From NCBI GenBank assembly GCA_958299035.1, contig CATQJL010000305.1:60404486-60468485 (forward strand): DNA of 64,000 nucleotides, in the 5' to 3' direction. Below, in pieces: positions 35,757 through 46,711 of the stretch (positions within the stretch are counted from its first letter, which is position 1; each line of letters opens with the position of its first letter). Under the pieces are notes generated by a model. That model did not search any database and had not been told where the DNA came from. It saw only the letters and a program-made list of their open reading frames with translations. Both the position numbers and the translations under genes were made by a program. The stretch comes from Cylicocyclus nassatus (lineage: Eukaryota; Nematoda; Chromadorea; Rhabditida; Strongylidae).

Positions 35757-37042
35757 TCTCTTATCGATCTTTTTTCCATTCCTATTCTTTGGAAAGATTT
35801 CTTATAATGTCTCTTCTCTATGGTATGCTAAGTACATTTTACTTGCTTTCCAGAGAAGAGACTGCACATCAGGCCAGCACAGCGCAACTGCACAACACAC
35901 AGCACTATCTTCAAGCGTAACTTTATATCTGGTGTAACTAGTTGATTCACCCCTACCTTTCGTCCAACCGAAAAATGAATCTTGGTAGATTCTTTGCTGC
36001 GATCAATTTGATTGTTTCCTCTGCGTTAATTTTTTACAAGACTTGCGGACTTGCGAAGTTCTGCACATTTTAGGGCTCTTTCAAGGTCTCCATTTTGCTT
36101 GTCAATGCCCAACTGAGAGTGCTGAACGTATCTGTACAATCTGACACTTTAGTTGACTATTGCAAATTGGAAGACCTGAAATGCAATCGCAGGTCGAAAA
36201 ATTTATGCCAAGCAGATACTGGAAAGAAAAACGTGAACCTTTCAGAAATGGAGTTAAAGGGTAAAAAATAGGAGGAGTTTAATTGATCCAATGGCAGAGG
36301 TTAACAAAAATTCCGGCACGATATGTCTGCATCGCGCTCAAGAGAGGCGCGCATGAGCTGGGTAATTAACTTTCAACAAGACAGCGTGGCGTGCTATGAT
36401 TAACATCAATAGGCATGTAAAATTTTGAAAAGCGGCAATATGTCCTGCCAAGTCAATATATAGAAAGTTTAAAAAAAGTGGCATTATTTTACATCCAAAT
36501 CAATATAGTAGGAAGTAGGTGTCACCCTACTAATGAAAGCAAGCAAAGAAATGCCTGTAGTAAGAACATGCATACACTAAATCAACAAAAAAAAACTTCA
36601 TTTTTTTCTGTATGACATGTGAAAGTCCCATTCCAGCTTCGGTGATGGTTTCTGTTTTCTAACAAGCTGAAGTTTGTTCGTGCATACGACCCAATTGGCA
36701 CTGTGAAGGAACTGCATCTGAACTCGTTCCAATCTACCAAACGCGAATTAAACACGAAGTCACTATCTTAGAATTTGATGTTATAACTGGAAAGTTCTAT
36801 TGATGATTCTGAACCCTGGTTAACAAAACCGGATACAGCACTTTATTCGCACTACTATCCCTATCGACAAATATGTAATGATGTTTGGAAGTGCCAGAAT
36901 GAACAAAAAGGGAAACATTCAAATCCCCAAATCTAGCTGAAAACATCGATGGGAACTTCTACTGTTCGTTTTAACATGTCAGTGAAGTCCAATCCTTCAG
37001 TAAGCATTGGACTTTACTGATATTCTGTTAGTTGTTCAACTA
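35757..37042. other. No gene seen
   Basis: About 1.3 kb of AT-rich sequence without a supported exon, RNA gene, or terminal repeat. Confidence 0.45.
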
Positions 37043-37271
37043 AAGGGCCAGGTATACATCACGCGATTTCATCGACTCGCGATCCACCCGACAAGACAAC
37101 TGCTACTAGTTCATTGCATGCAGATCATCTTGCGTCTTGGTTGGATAGTTTTTCTTCACGACTCTCAGCTAACTATCACAACCGATATGCAAGGTGATCA
37201 GCATGCAATGAACTCGTAGCAGTTGCCTTATTGTGCATATTTCGAGGCGATGAAAAGCATGATGTATGCCT
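37043..37271. mobile_element. Diverged PIF/Harbinger-like MITE, copy 3
   Basis: Partly symmetrical sequence with CACGCGATTTCATCGACTCG, the AACTGCTAC and GCAGATCA core and a matching inverted half. It resembles the elements at 14095 and 52407 but lacks clean ends and target duplications. Confidence 0.55.
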
Positions 37272-38282
37272 TCCTCTTAACACACCAACTCAACGACTCG
37301 CCATTCAGAATGACAACTTTGAAGAAAGCAGTCGAACGTTTTGTTCAGACAAATTTAGCAGAGGATGAAAACTTTTTGATTCAGTCTTATTCCTGGTAGC
37401 TTGAACGCTCTCCGTTCCCTAGCGCACGGAATCAGTTAGAATTGGGCAATTCGTGTTAGTCACGCAACTTTCTAAAAAATGCTCCCTCATATTTTCTATG
37501 AACTCCTGTTGATAAAGAGACTTTACCTGGCTTTCAACAAAATAAGCTCGACTCTTCCTCTCTTTGTGACACTTCAGGCTGATGCATTTAGGTATATAGT
37601 CTTTCTTTTGTTCGCATGACAGGCAAAATCAGAAATAGTCATCGAACAAGTTCCGCCATGTTTGTGTCGTCATTGCTGTTCTGCCCGATGCAAGTTCTTC
37701 GTTGTGTTTTTACTATTGCTGTTTACAGCCGAGTTGCCAAACCAAGCTCCTCCCCCTTGTAAAACTTTGCTTCTTTGTAGATTATCCATTAGTATTGTTT
37801 TTGGCACAAATTGAAGCGCTTCTCGAAATCCTTGTTTGCGAACACTGAAGATATTTTTTGAATTGCAAACTAAGTTAAGTATTTTGCGGATATAACTAAA
37901 ATGAAGTTGAAATCTGCCTCAGAAATCTAAGAGGCAAAATTCAAACGCTTCGTGTCTTCAGAGACTACCGATTATTTTCGGCAAATTTGGAGTGTTCTTA
38001 TAACCAGCAAGGAAAGCTACCTAACTTAGCTCGGCTTTTTGGTAAGGGACATATATGTTCTGAATCAGCTTCAAACGCTGATTCCAAATATGCTATTCGT
38101 AGCTGCCGATCACCATTCCGAAGCAAGTTATGGACTTTTTCCTGCGCAAAATTGGCATACTCATCGACTCGCGGGCATCACGTCATCATCATTTAAGTGC
38201 TGATACACCTGCGTTAAGCTTTTTTTTAGTGAGAAAAAGATGGATTTGTGTTATTTCGATACCTTGCAAGTGGACGATACTT
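37272..38282. other. No gene seen
   Basis: No supported coding, RNA or element boundary. 38075-38125 loosely resembles the repeat segment around GCTGATTCCAAATCTGC in the 988-1654 element. Confidence 0.4.
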
Positions 38283-38580
38283 AGTGTCCGTGGCTTTCGA
38301 GATGAGATGTATACCATTATATTCGTCTCGAAACGCTGATTCCGAATCTTAGTTCCGTTTCTGCTGATCGTTTTTCTGGAAGGAGTTATAGAAGATTTTC
38401 GAGCTAAGTTTAGCCGACCAGGGAAATAAAATCGGAGTGCAATATATTTCTGGTAGGCTGTGGTGTAGTGGTCAAAGCGATAGCCACTTAAGTTGGTGCA
38501 GGTTTAAATTCGAATCCTTTTGTGTTTTTTAGTTTTGCATTGCCTCAGTCAATCTGCTTTTTGAAAGTTAAGCATCTTTG
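38283..38580 (+). mobile_element. tRNA-headed repeat (SINE-like), copy 3
   Basis: The shared body (GTCCGTGGCTTTCGAGATGA) is followed by an A-box-like TGTGGTGTAGTGG near 38460, a B-box-like AAATTCGAATCC, then TTTTGTG and GCATTGCCTCA. It matches copies at 7338, 7745 and 39370. Confidence 0.65.
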
Positions 38581-38626
38581 AGGTAAATGCATGCCCTTCC
38601 TCTTCAAAAAATATGGAAAACTATCA

Positions 38627-39035
38627 GGTTGTCCCATAAGTTCCGTCCGTTTTGATTTTCAATCGCAATAAATCCTGAACTTTTTGTTCCTAGATAGGTT
38701 TCAAGGTACCATTCGATAGAGCAAAGCACGCTCTACAAGATTTCTATCTTGCTTTTAAACCAGTTCTAATTCGTTTCGAGTTCCAAGGCGAAAACTAAAA
38801 AGATTCAACTACCCGAAAAATCGAGAAAAAATCATAGCTTCGTTCAAAAAATCCTACAGAAATTCTAGCTTGCTCGCAAAAGCACTATAAATCTGCGACA
38901 TTTATATACGCCAAATCATAACTTCGTTCAAAAAATCCTACAGAAATTCTAGCTTGCTCAAAGCACTATAAATCTGCGACATTTATATACGCCGTTGACG
39001 TATTTCTTCCTCGGCTAGAAATCAAATAAAACCCA
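38627..39035. mobile_element. Truncated mariner-like element with an internal tandem duplication
   Basis: The left end (CAGGTTGTCCCATAAGTTCC) and the GATAGAGCAAAGCACGCTCT segment resemble elements A and B at 28.2-30.1 kb. A unit of about 90 bp (TTCGTTCAAAAAATCCTACA to TTTATATACGCC) is duplicated at 38842-38992. No right end is found. Confidence 0.65.
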
Positions 39036-39369
39036 TGGTATGCCACAGGCTACCTTGATGAGAGTCCTAGTCAATTCCAAAACCCAGTACAATACTGCTT
39101 TTCGCGTGAATTGCTGGGTGAGTGCGAGAAAGTCAACTGCAACGACTTATTCTTTAACGGTGCGCTCACTGCGAGCATCTTCTATGTTTTGATCATTTTG
39201 TCATAGATTTCCATCACTGTGCTTAACATGATTTTCCATTCATTTTCCATTTCTGTAAGCACCCTTCAGAAAAAATATACGAAGCACTCATATAAAAATG
39301 ACTCTTCGCTGGTTTTTTTTGAGTAAGAGCATGCATTACATCGAAGATGACTAGCTTCTAAGAAAAATT

Positions 39370-39810
39370 AATTGAGGCAATGCAAAACCAAAAAACACAA
39401 AGGGATTCGATTACAGCTGCATCAACCTATGAGGCTATCGCGCTAGCCACTACACCACAGCGGGTGGAGGACATTAGGTCGCCGAAAAAGGGCGGTCCCC
39501 GCGGTCACTTGCGACAAGTAAGCACCCTTGTACATGCGCGGACATGCGTTCCTGCAGGGAATCCGCGCGGGACTCTTCCAAATTCGGCGACCTAATGTCC
39601 TCCAACCCACCACAGCCTACCATTAGTATTTGGCACTCCGATTATTTTTCTCTTATTCGCCCAAACTTGGCTCGAAAATCCTCCATAACTCCTTCCAGAG
39701 AAACGATCAGCAGAAACGGAAGTCAGTTTCGGAATCAGCGTTTCGAGACGAGTATAAAGGTATACATCTCATCTCAAAAGGCCACGGACACTAAGTATCG
39801 TACCCTTGTT
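39370..39810 (-). mobile_element. tRNA-headed repeat, copy 4, split by a nested MITE
   Basis: On the minus strand the body, an A-box-like TGTGGTGTAGTGG and the tail TTTGCATTGCCTCAATT can be followed as in the other copies. A 147-bp insertion (39462-39608) separates the body from the tRNA-like head. Confidence 0.65.
39462..39608. mobile_element. 147-bp MITE nested in a tRNA-headed repeat
   Basis: GGGTGGAGGACATTAGGTCG at the left matches CGACCTAATGTCCTCC and AACCC at the right. ACCACAGC occurs directly on both sides (39454-39461 and 39609-39616), an 8-bp target duplication, or 9 bp if the preceding C is counted. That length fits hAT- or Mutator-type elements. Confidence 0.85.
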
Positions 39811-40488
39811 AGCACCGTCTTCCCGCAGATTTTATCTACTGGCAGTCTTTACATGTCCAGTAGTATGCCAATTTCGCGCAGGTGGAAGTTCATAACTCGC
39901 TTCAGAATAGTGCTCGGCAGCTAGGAAAGCATATTTGGAATCAGTGTTCAAAGCTGATTCAGAAAATAGATGTCACTTACCAAAAGGCCGAGCTAAGTTA
40001 AGTAGCTTACCTCATAAGCTAACGCTCTGCTAATACTGACAAGTAGTTGGCGCTCTTTATGTTAGTTTAATGTATCTTTGACAGATTCATGAGTCATAGT
40101 TTCCTGACCTCAAGAGGGTCTAGATGGAAGCTTTGTCAAGAGAGCTACAAAGTATATTCAAGTAGTAAAGCGACGCTGTTTCACCGTGTTAAAAAGCACT
40201 GGAGACCATCTTGAAAAAGAAAAAAGTGTAGAATCAATTGCATTTGGGGATAGGCTCAATGCACTTGTTACCATTCAACTTACTGTTTGGTTTCTCCTTA
40301 TCATATAGACATACCAGGTAGTTCTGTCCTTTCAAATTTGACATTCAGGGCAGACAAGAGAGCTTCGAATAGAATTTGGAACGTTCTAACCTTGTAAGAA
40401 CCGCCTAAATTTGAGGCAAGTTCAACACAGATCACCATCATCATCTGCCCGTTTTCAGCATTGATCAATTTCTTATGTCTTGAGTACT
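39811..40488. other. No gene seen
   Basis: Contains the end of the tRNA-headed repeat and AT-rich sequence. No exon or RNA is supported. Confidence 0.4.
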
Positions 40489-40599
40489 AATAGGACGCTT
40501 GTCGCAACTGAATTATAGACTGTAAAAGGCACTTCTGACCTACCATAATCAAAATTAGGCGTGACGGTAATGTTGACTGCAGAAACATGCAAATCTACG
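40489..40599 (-). CDS. Putative exon, inverted duplicate of 42325-42431
   Basis: After a TTTCTGCAG acceptor the minus strand reads NITVTPNFDYG and a VPFTVYN segment. The plus-strand copy at 42325-42431 reads NITVTPNFDYGRPKVPFTTY after a TGTGCAG acceptor. Many differences are at third codon positions, which hints at a once-coding sequence. No family is recognised. It lies downstream of the peptide-like gene at 40834-41232 on the same strand and could be one of its exons. Confidence 0.35.
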
Positions 40600-40833
40600 T
40601 CCAATAAACTATGCTGCGATAGAACAAGACTGTAGCATATGTCGTGGGATTGATGTGGGTATGTGGATGTGGGTATGTGGATAGCATATTGCTTGAGAGC
40701 GATGAACAGTCGATGTGCAGCAACGTTACGTATCAATTCCAAGTCGTGCTGTGAGCTGCTCTGATATCACAGCTGTGTGTATATGTAGATAGGTACTTAC
40801 CTACCAGTCACAGCAGTTTACGTGGATTACGTT

Positions 40834-41232
40834 TTAAGGAACCGCTGGACCAGCAACAAGCTTGAGATTTGAGAACCCCATGAATTTCGTAATTTCTCTT
40901 CTAACCAGGTTCAAAATAAAGCTAAGCCTCACATTTATATCCTCTCGATTGTTTCTCTTCGAGTGTTTAGATTGTTTCTCTTCGAGTTTGCTGTCGCTTA
41001 ACTGAGGATGGATCCTTGATCGAAGAAGCCTTTCGAGATGATATGCATACATATGGTTTTGCAAAGCATCAGCCGCTTCTAGATCTGTCCTCTTTATCTG
41101 CGGAGCGGCTATGTAACGAAGATCGGAAGGCGTAGAAAGGGAAATCGTAAACAGAAGCATCCCATGGGTTAAGATGAAGCAGAAATGCTTGTCAAACCAT
41201 TCTTTACAAAGAAATTTTTGTTTCAAACCCAT
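40834..41232 (-). CDS. Candidate single-exon secreted or neuropeptide-like precursor
   Basis: A 132-residue frame starts at an ATG one base after a TTTCCCAG acceptor, which would suit trans-splicing. Residues 17-35 (FCFILTHGMLLFTISL and following) could be a signal peptide or anchor. After it come several dibasic sites: KR at 47-48, KR at 92-93 and RR at 111-112. The protein is rich in Leu, Arg and Lys and has only two cysteines, both before or within the hydrophobic segment. A 14-nt duplication (GAGAAACAATC) lies near 40955-40985. I recognise no family. The dibasic pattern is compatible with a peptide precursor but also with a basic protein. The start could be wrong: an in-frame upstream extension exists to 41274. 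Confidence 0.4.
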   Translation of the reverse strand: MGLKQKFLCKEWFDKHFCFILTHGMLLFTISLSTPSDLRYIAAPQIKRTDLEAADALQNHMYAYHLERLLRSRIHPQLSDSKLEEKQSKHSKRNNREDINVRLSFILNLVRREITKFMGFSNLKLVAGPAVP

Positions 41233-42324
41233 ACTGGGAAACAGCTTCTGTCTCATACTCAGACCCGAATACAACTCTGACTGCGGAATTTACAGGCTGT
41301 TATACACAAACTTTTTTCCTCGTTGTGCGTTCTGATTTTTGAAACGGTCTAGCTTCACCCTTAGGTGTTCCGCAGACAAGGAAGACAAATAGGAAATCAA
41401 CTTCCTTCCTTCAAAAGTATGTACGACTCAATCTTAAGGGGAACTTGGACCAATGATCCTTCCCGTGTAAGTCTTTTAGTCAACAAGGTGATACGCTCGT
41501 CTAGCCTGTTTTGACACTCGAAAATGATTAACATGGCAACAAGGACAGGCGATTGACGCCAAATTGGTACGCTTTATAGTGACCGTGATCCTAGTCTTCG
41601 TAAACTGTAACAAAGCCGTCAAAGGGAGAGGGAAGTTATTGTATTCAATTGACATCAAGACACTGCATAATCAGTTCTGTTTTGCGCTGCTTATCTTCTG
41701 ATGATAAACGTCACATAAAGTATGTTGTAGTTTTTCCAATTTGACGAATCCTTTAATGAGTATAGGTATCGTTTTCGTTCATGACCGGTCTTTAAACTTT
41801 TTTGTCAACTTTGTTGATGATTAAGAGCTCAAAAACGAGATCTTGTCGGTGCACAAGCGAACAGCTAAACATTCTTATACGTCGCCTAAATGAAACAGTT
41901 CACTTGGAAGTAAAGACAATCGAACTCGTATATAGCAGTCATATGACATGTCAAAGGACGCCCTCACAGCTAGATCTATGCGCGTAATTAGTAAATTGTA
42001 ACTAAAATCTACATTATGAGCGCTGTTTTGTTGCTAAAAGTCAGCTTCAGAAAATTCCATTCATGGGGCATTGTTTCTGGTAGTAGTTGCAAGAAGCTTG
42101 TTTATCTTGGTGCCACACTTAACCATGTATCCAGCAGTGAACGATGTCATCGGTGATTGCAGCAAGAAGATACAATCTAATCTCTTCCTTCGCAACACTC
42201 CCCAGGAGGAAAGACAAGTAACGGGAAAACAGAGTAGATATTCGGGATGGATTAGCCAAACCAAAGGAAGCCATTATTTTCATCCCAATGATGAGGCGGC
42301 ATATCGCGCGGTAACAGGCCGAGG
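41233..42324. other. No supported gene
   Basis: Near 42090-42150 a plus-strand frame reads KKLVYLGATLNHVSSSE, which resembles the end of a LINE reverse transcriptase but is too short to call. The remainder shows nothing recognisable. Confidence 0.35.
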
Positions 42325-42431
42325 CGTGAAGTTACATGTCTGTGCAGCCAACATTACCGTCACGCCTAATTTTGATTACGGTAGGCCAAAAGTGCCTTTT
42401 ACGACCTATAATCCAGTCTTGTCGCAAGTCT
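42325..42431 (+). CDS. Putative exon, inverted duplicate of 40489-40599
   Basis: See the partner entry: roughly 80% identical by eye over about 107 bp in the opposite orientation. The open frame runs on from 42071, so it may be an exon with upstream noncoding sequence, or part of a decayed mobile element. Confidence 0.3.
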
Positions 42432-43359
42432 ATCCCTACCAAATACTACCTATCTTCCGAAATTAACCGATTTTTTAAAAAACTTAATTCACGTCACATT
42501 TGTTTCTGGTCAAACTATGAAAAGCGAGTCCGCCACTGAATCTACTATGACAAGCCAGTCCGCAACTATCTCAAAATTCAGAATTTCGGTAAGGCAGAAA
42601 ACATATCTTACGCGATTTAAGTCGATTTAACAGTACTCCAATTGGTCATAACTGGTCGTAAGCGGTTTCTGAATGTATGAGATAGGGCATTTAGTCAGCC
42701 AACGAAGGTTTATACGCCTGTGCCTTTGGAAGTACCAGTATTGAATTTGGAAACGTCTGGCAAATTGCCAGATCGCTTGCGATTGAAATCGCTTGTATGC
42801 CTTGGGCCTAAAGCAACCTGGTTAGCGTCAGTGTAATCCACGAGATGGATTTTGAATGGTACCTTCGTTGATGCGATGTAGTATGCAAGCAATTTCTTAC
42901 TATTGTGCTTTGTTAAAGGGAAATTTACATTTTATCCATGCTTATACACAAATCTCCTTTATAAAGATAAAACTTACCACTGTAATCATATCTAGTAAAT
43001 TCTCTAACAATTTGAAGAACAAATAATCTAGTAATTTAATTATATATGCTTGTTGTGACGTCATTTTGCGGCTAAATTTGAGCTTGAAGGAGTAGAGACA
43101 ACAGTAATGGCATTTCGAGTGAGCAGAATTACAGGCTTAGCTACACTCTGTCCCAATCGGGATCAAGCCCAACCGCTTGCCAAATTTGAGCATTCGCAGC
43201 GCTAGTGGTTCGCGTTGCATAAGCCCGCTTTGGGAAAACATGGAGGAGAGAACAGACAAGTTAGTCGTGGACCTCGACTCTTGTAATGCCGATTATGCCC
43301 GGATTAAGCTTGGACAGACTGCACCTACTCACGCGCAAACTTTACCGCAATTCAAAGAC
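42432..43359. other. No gene; one dispersed repeat
   Basis: 43150-43205 (CTGTCCCAATCGGGATCAAG) resembles 32452-32510, a repeat piece that abuts the TTAA-flanked MITE there. Nothing else is recognised. Confidence 0.4.
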
Positions 43360-43620
43360 TACGGTACTATTGTATTACCTATACGGTATGGGCTCAAAAT
43401 CTCAGATTTCGCTAAAACTTTGTTTAGAGGGGTTCTCTGATCAAGAATTTTATGGCGATTTCGCACAATAGCGCCATTTTCTTGAGTTACGGTGGGTATA
43501 CGGTAGAGCGGCCAAAGTTCCAAAATCACTCCTAACTTTACCTAACTTTACCATACCTTTTCAGGTATGCTGATAAGTAATATCACGCTTGTTTGCCGTA
43601 ATAACGCTTTCTTGTACAAT
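43360..43620 (+). repeat. TACGGTA-rich repeat, two or more units
   Basis: Units with TACGGTATGGGCTC, TCAGATTTCGCTAAAACTTT, GAGGGGTT and ATGCTGATAAG in the order seen at 6350-6720. Confidence 0.65.
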
Positions 43621-44330
43621 TACGGTAAGTTACAGTGCATAGTAAACATTTTTTTCCAGGTGTAGGTCGATTCGCATGATTGTAATGCTTTCCGCCAGGA
43701 CCACCGCTGCGCGCGACACATCCTGCGGCGGCTTTTGCCTAAGCAGACCAGGGGGGGGGAGAGATTTGCGGCGTGCATGACGTGACAATGGATTATGACA
43801 GGGTGGTTGTAGGAGGCTGCCATGTGAAAAAACCGTCTCCCATATTTTCCCCTTTCTACGTCAATTTAGATCACAAAATAGCATTCTACGACAATTCAGA
43901 TCACAAAATTGCATTTAAAGTCCCTATGCCAAGTGAAAGCGATAATCAAATTAAATCAAATCGTCAATTAACCTCCCTGGGTAAACTTACTGCGAATACC
44001 GTAGTTTTCTGTTTTGCCATAAAACCTACCGTAACCCTACCTAAGACGCCATCGCAAAGAGTGAGAAAATAGTCGTGGTCAGGCATGTCAAACAACCCCT
44101 CTACACCAAGTTTCAGCAAAATCTACCACTAATTGCTGGGTACCTAACGCCCGCACCTCGGCTGGGTACCTAACGCCACGCACCCCTAGGATTTTAGTTT
44201 CATACCATACACCCACCGTAACCCCGAAATGAGGCGCTCCCGTAACAAATGAATATCATATTTAAGATCAGCATGTCAGATAGCCCCTCTAGGCAAAGTT
44301 CCAGCGAAATCCGAAATTTCCATTCTTTGG
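43621..44330 (-). repeat. TACGGTA-rich repeat, minus orientation, with flank
   Basis: 44000-44330 carries two to three reverse units (CTACCGTAACCC, GTCAAACAACCCCTCT, CCACCGTAACCCC). 43621-43999 is unassigned and includes a short internal duplication of a TCAGATCACAAAAT-type segment at 43866-43920. Open frames here are repeat-derived. Confidence 0.6.
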
Positions 44331-44570
44331 GGTCGGCATACCGGAATAAAAAAAACATGCTAAAAAAAATCATGTTCAACAATCTGTTTTTGGCTCATTT
44401 ACAATGATTCGTATCAAGAATATACGCCGCTCCTAGAACCTGAGCAAATTCACCAAGCATTTTATTCTCGGGACCGGCTACTTCTTCAAGGCGGTTAGCG
44501 GAACTGTGAAATCATCAAATTGCGTAGACTGTCGACGATTTTAGGAACAGCATTTCGTTGATTTTCTATA

Positions 44571-45213
44571 CAGAGTGTCCCAAAAGTGAAGTAAACACAC
44601 TTTTCAATCGTTAATAGCTCTCTTCCCATTGTGTCTTTTCCCGCCATCTAAGCACCATTCTGTAGAGAAGGCTTCAACTTAGATATAGAGTATCGAGCAA
44701 ATCATCGATCGCCCTTTACTGTATTATTACGATAAGAACCTCCAGCATGTGGAACCATTGTAAAATATGCCTCTGACAAAATTTTTTTCAAAAAATCTGA
44801 AAAATCTTGTACTGGTTTTCGCGCACGCTGATTCCACTACACAACTTTTTACGAGTGTTTTTAGCTTTTTTGACGGTGTAATCACATTTCTGACAAAAAC
44901 TGGGAATCGATAACTTGGAAAGAAGCATCACAGTAAACTGAAAGTTTCGTAATCGAAATCGGCGGCTTCGATTACTATAGTATAAGAGTTTACGGCCTGT
45001 TTGGTTTTGTTTCGAGGCAGAATATGGCCTCAAATGGCCTAAAATCCTTGACGAAGTTCCCACCGGAATTCTACAGCAACGAAGAGGATCGATGATTCGC
45101 TCGAAACTAATCAAGCCTCCCCTATAGAATGGTGTCTAAATGGCGGAAAGAGAGACAATGGGAAGAAAGATATTGACGATTGAAAAGTGTGTACTTACTT
45201 TTGGGACACCCTG
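44571..45213. mobile_element. Tc1/mariner-like palindromic MITE, second subfamily
   Basis: CAGAGTGTCCCAAAAGTGAA at the left and TTTTGGGACACCCTG at the right, with TA on both sides (44569-44570, 45214-45215). It has the same layout as 26549-27256 (CAATCGTTAATAGCTCTCTTCCC in one arm), but the arms have diverged. Confidence 0.85.
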
Positions 45214-45215
45214 TA

Positions 45216-46066
45216 TTTACAAATAACCTCATAGTTTGCAAAATTCATCATAGTAAATTCTAACGAAAAACAATGAACATTCTTGTAAGCTTGTGATCTT
45301 TTATTCAAAACTGATCGTAAGCAAAATATTTCAGACGGAGAACATATATCATAAAGTGACATATTTTATCAAGGGTTCACGCAATTACCGAAAAAAAACA
45401 TTCAAGTCCATCCTAAAGGAGAAAAAATTTCGCGAAATATATGTTGATACATTCACAATATAAAGAGTACGATTGAAAAGTGCACTATTGTGATGGTAAC
45501 ATCTTGCAATTCATAAAAAAATTTGTATGTGCAAGAAGATATTGTGAAGATGGATATGGTGTAATTTTGTCCATAAACGCTCTGGCGCTACAAGAAACGT
45601 CAGGCAACAAAGCTTTGGATAAAACTGTCTATATAGATGTATCAACAGTTTACACTCACAGCTACTTTTACACAGACTAGTGAATAAAAAAAACAACTGG
45701 ATAACCACACAATGGCTTTGATCCAAAAAAAGTCTTTTAGACCTAATAGGCTAACGAGGAATAATTTGAGCGCTTTTTCTGTTCAGACACCAAAAAATAA
45801 ACTCTTCCACGATAGAGTACAGTCTTTGATATACAGATCTTTGATATACAGACATTTTCAACCTCTTTGATTTTGAGTTGTTCAAACAGTATAGTAACTG
45901 TTCCAAAAATCTTTTGAAAAAAATGCAAGCACACGGCGCAAACTCAATAAAGCACATAGGGAGGAAGTGAAAAGTGTTTTCGGATACTATACATTATCAC
46001 AAGAAAAATTTTTTGCGAAAAAGTCATTTTAAAACTGCAGTTTCAAAATACACTCAGCAAAGAAAT
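45216..46066. other. No supported gene
   Basis: Contains AT-rich sequence, a short duplication of GATATACAGA at 45829-45850, and open frames without splice context. Confidence 0.4.
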
Positions 46067-46711
46067 CTAAGCTTGTATTTCAAAACGAGGTAAGCGGCAA
46101 AACTGTGATATGACCTTTACTGCTTCTGAAGTAGAATCTGTCCTTCTCCATAGGTGGTGCAGACCGCATTCATTCATCACGAGATCGTTACCACTGCGTT
46201 GACCTAGTCGTGCTTATTTAGATTGTACAAGACAGTTGTTTTTTTTTCTCACCTGAAAGTAAGTAGTACTTTGAAAGGAAGAGATCAATTGTGCAGTTAT
46301 CGAAATTCGCTGGAGTTGACGAGCTGGTAATGCTGTCTGGATGAAGTTTTTGCTGACCCTAAAAAATATCCGATTCATGCGAGTGGCAGTGATTTCAAAA
46401 CTTACCGGTCCGACAAACATCACAAAAGTGAGGTTATAATAAATTCTACTATTCACGTCATCTTTGCGTTTTCTATTAATTGGAGTCAGCGACCCAAACA
46501 CTTTTGTGATAAGCACTAAAATATTCAGTTCCTGTATACATCAAATGATAGTATTATCATCAGCCAAGTAGTACAAACCAGTTTTTGTGCAGAACTCCTT
46601 TGTCAAATTAGTTCGACACCGACATTTTTCATCGCTGAGGTCGAGAGAAACAGTTATAACTACAGAGACAGCAATGATGATGAGAGCTTTCATAGTTTGT
46701 CTGAATGGCAT
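46067..46711 (-). CDS. Secreted TIMP-like (netrin-fold) protein B, four exons
   Basis: Exons on the minus strand are 46579-46711, 46406-46500, 46253-46358 and 46067-46203, giving 156 residues. Exon 2 has the same length (95 nt) as in gene A, and all three intron phases agree. A hydrophobic signal (ALIIIAVSVVITVSL) is followed by cysteines at 30, 32, 41, 98, 124 and 147, i.e. 1, 3, 12, 69, 95 and 118 from the first. The shared exon-2 core is GSLTP, then IYYNLT; exon 3 has DNCTIDLFLSKYYLLSG; exon 4 has LVMNECGLHHLW. All introns are GT-AG. The residue between the first cysteines is Arg (Tyr in gene A), whereas classical metalloproteinase-inhibiting TIMPs have Thr or Ser there. An alternative start at the second Met (46693) is possible. 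Likely a secreted paralogue of gene A, about 13 kb away on the same strand. Confidence 0.85.

Noticed and set aside
35302..35920. Frames of 85 and 169 codons
   Set aside because: Both cross the TTAA-flanked MITE and its internal palindromes.
42090..42150. YLGATLN segment like a LINE reverse transcriptase
   Set aside because: Too short, with a stop soon after; not enough to call an element.
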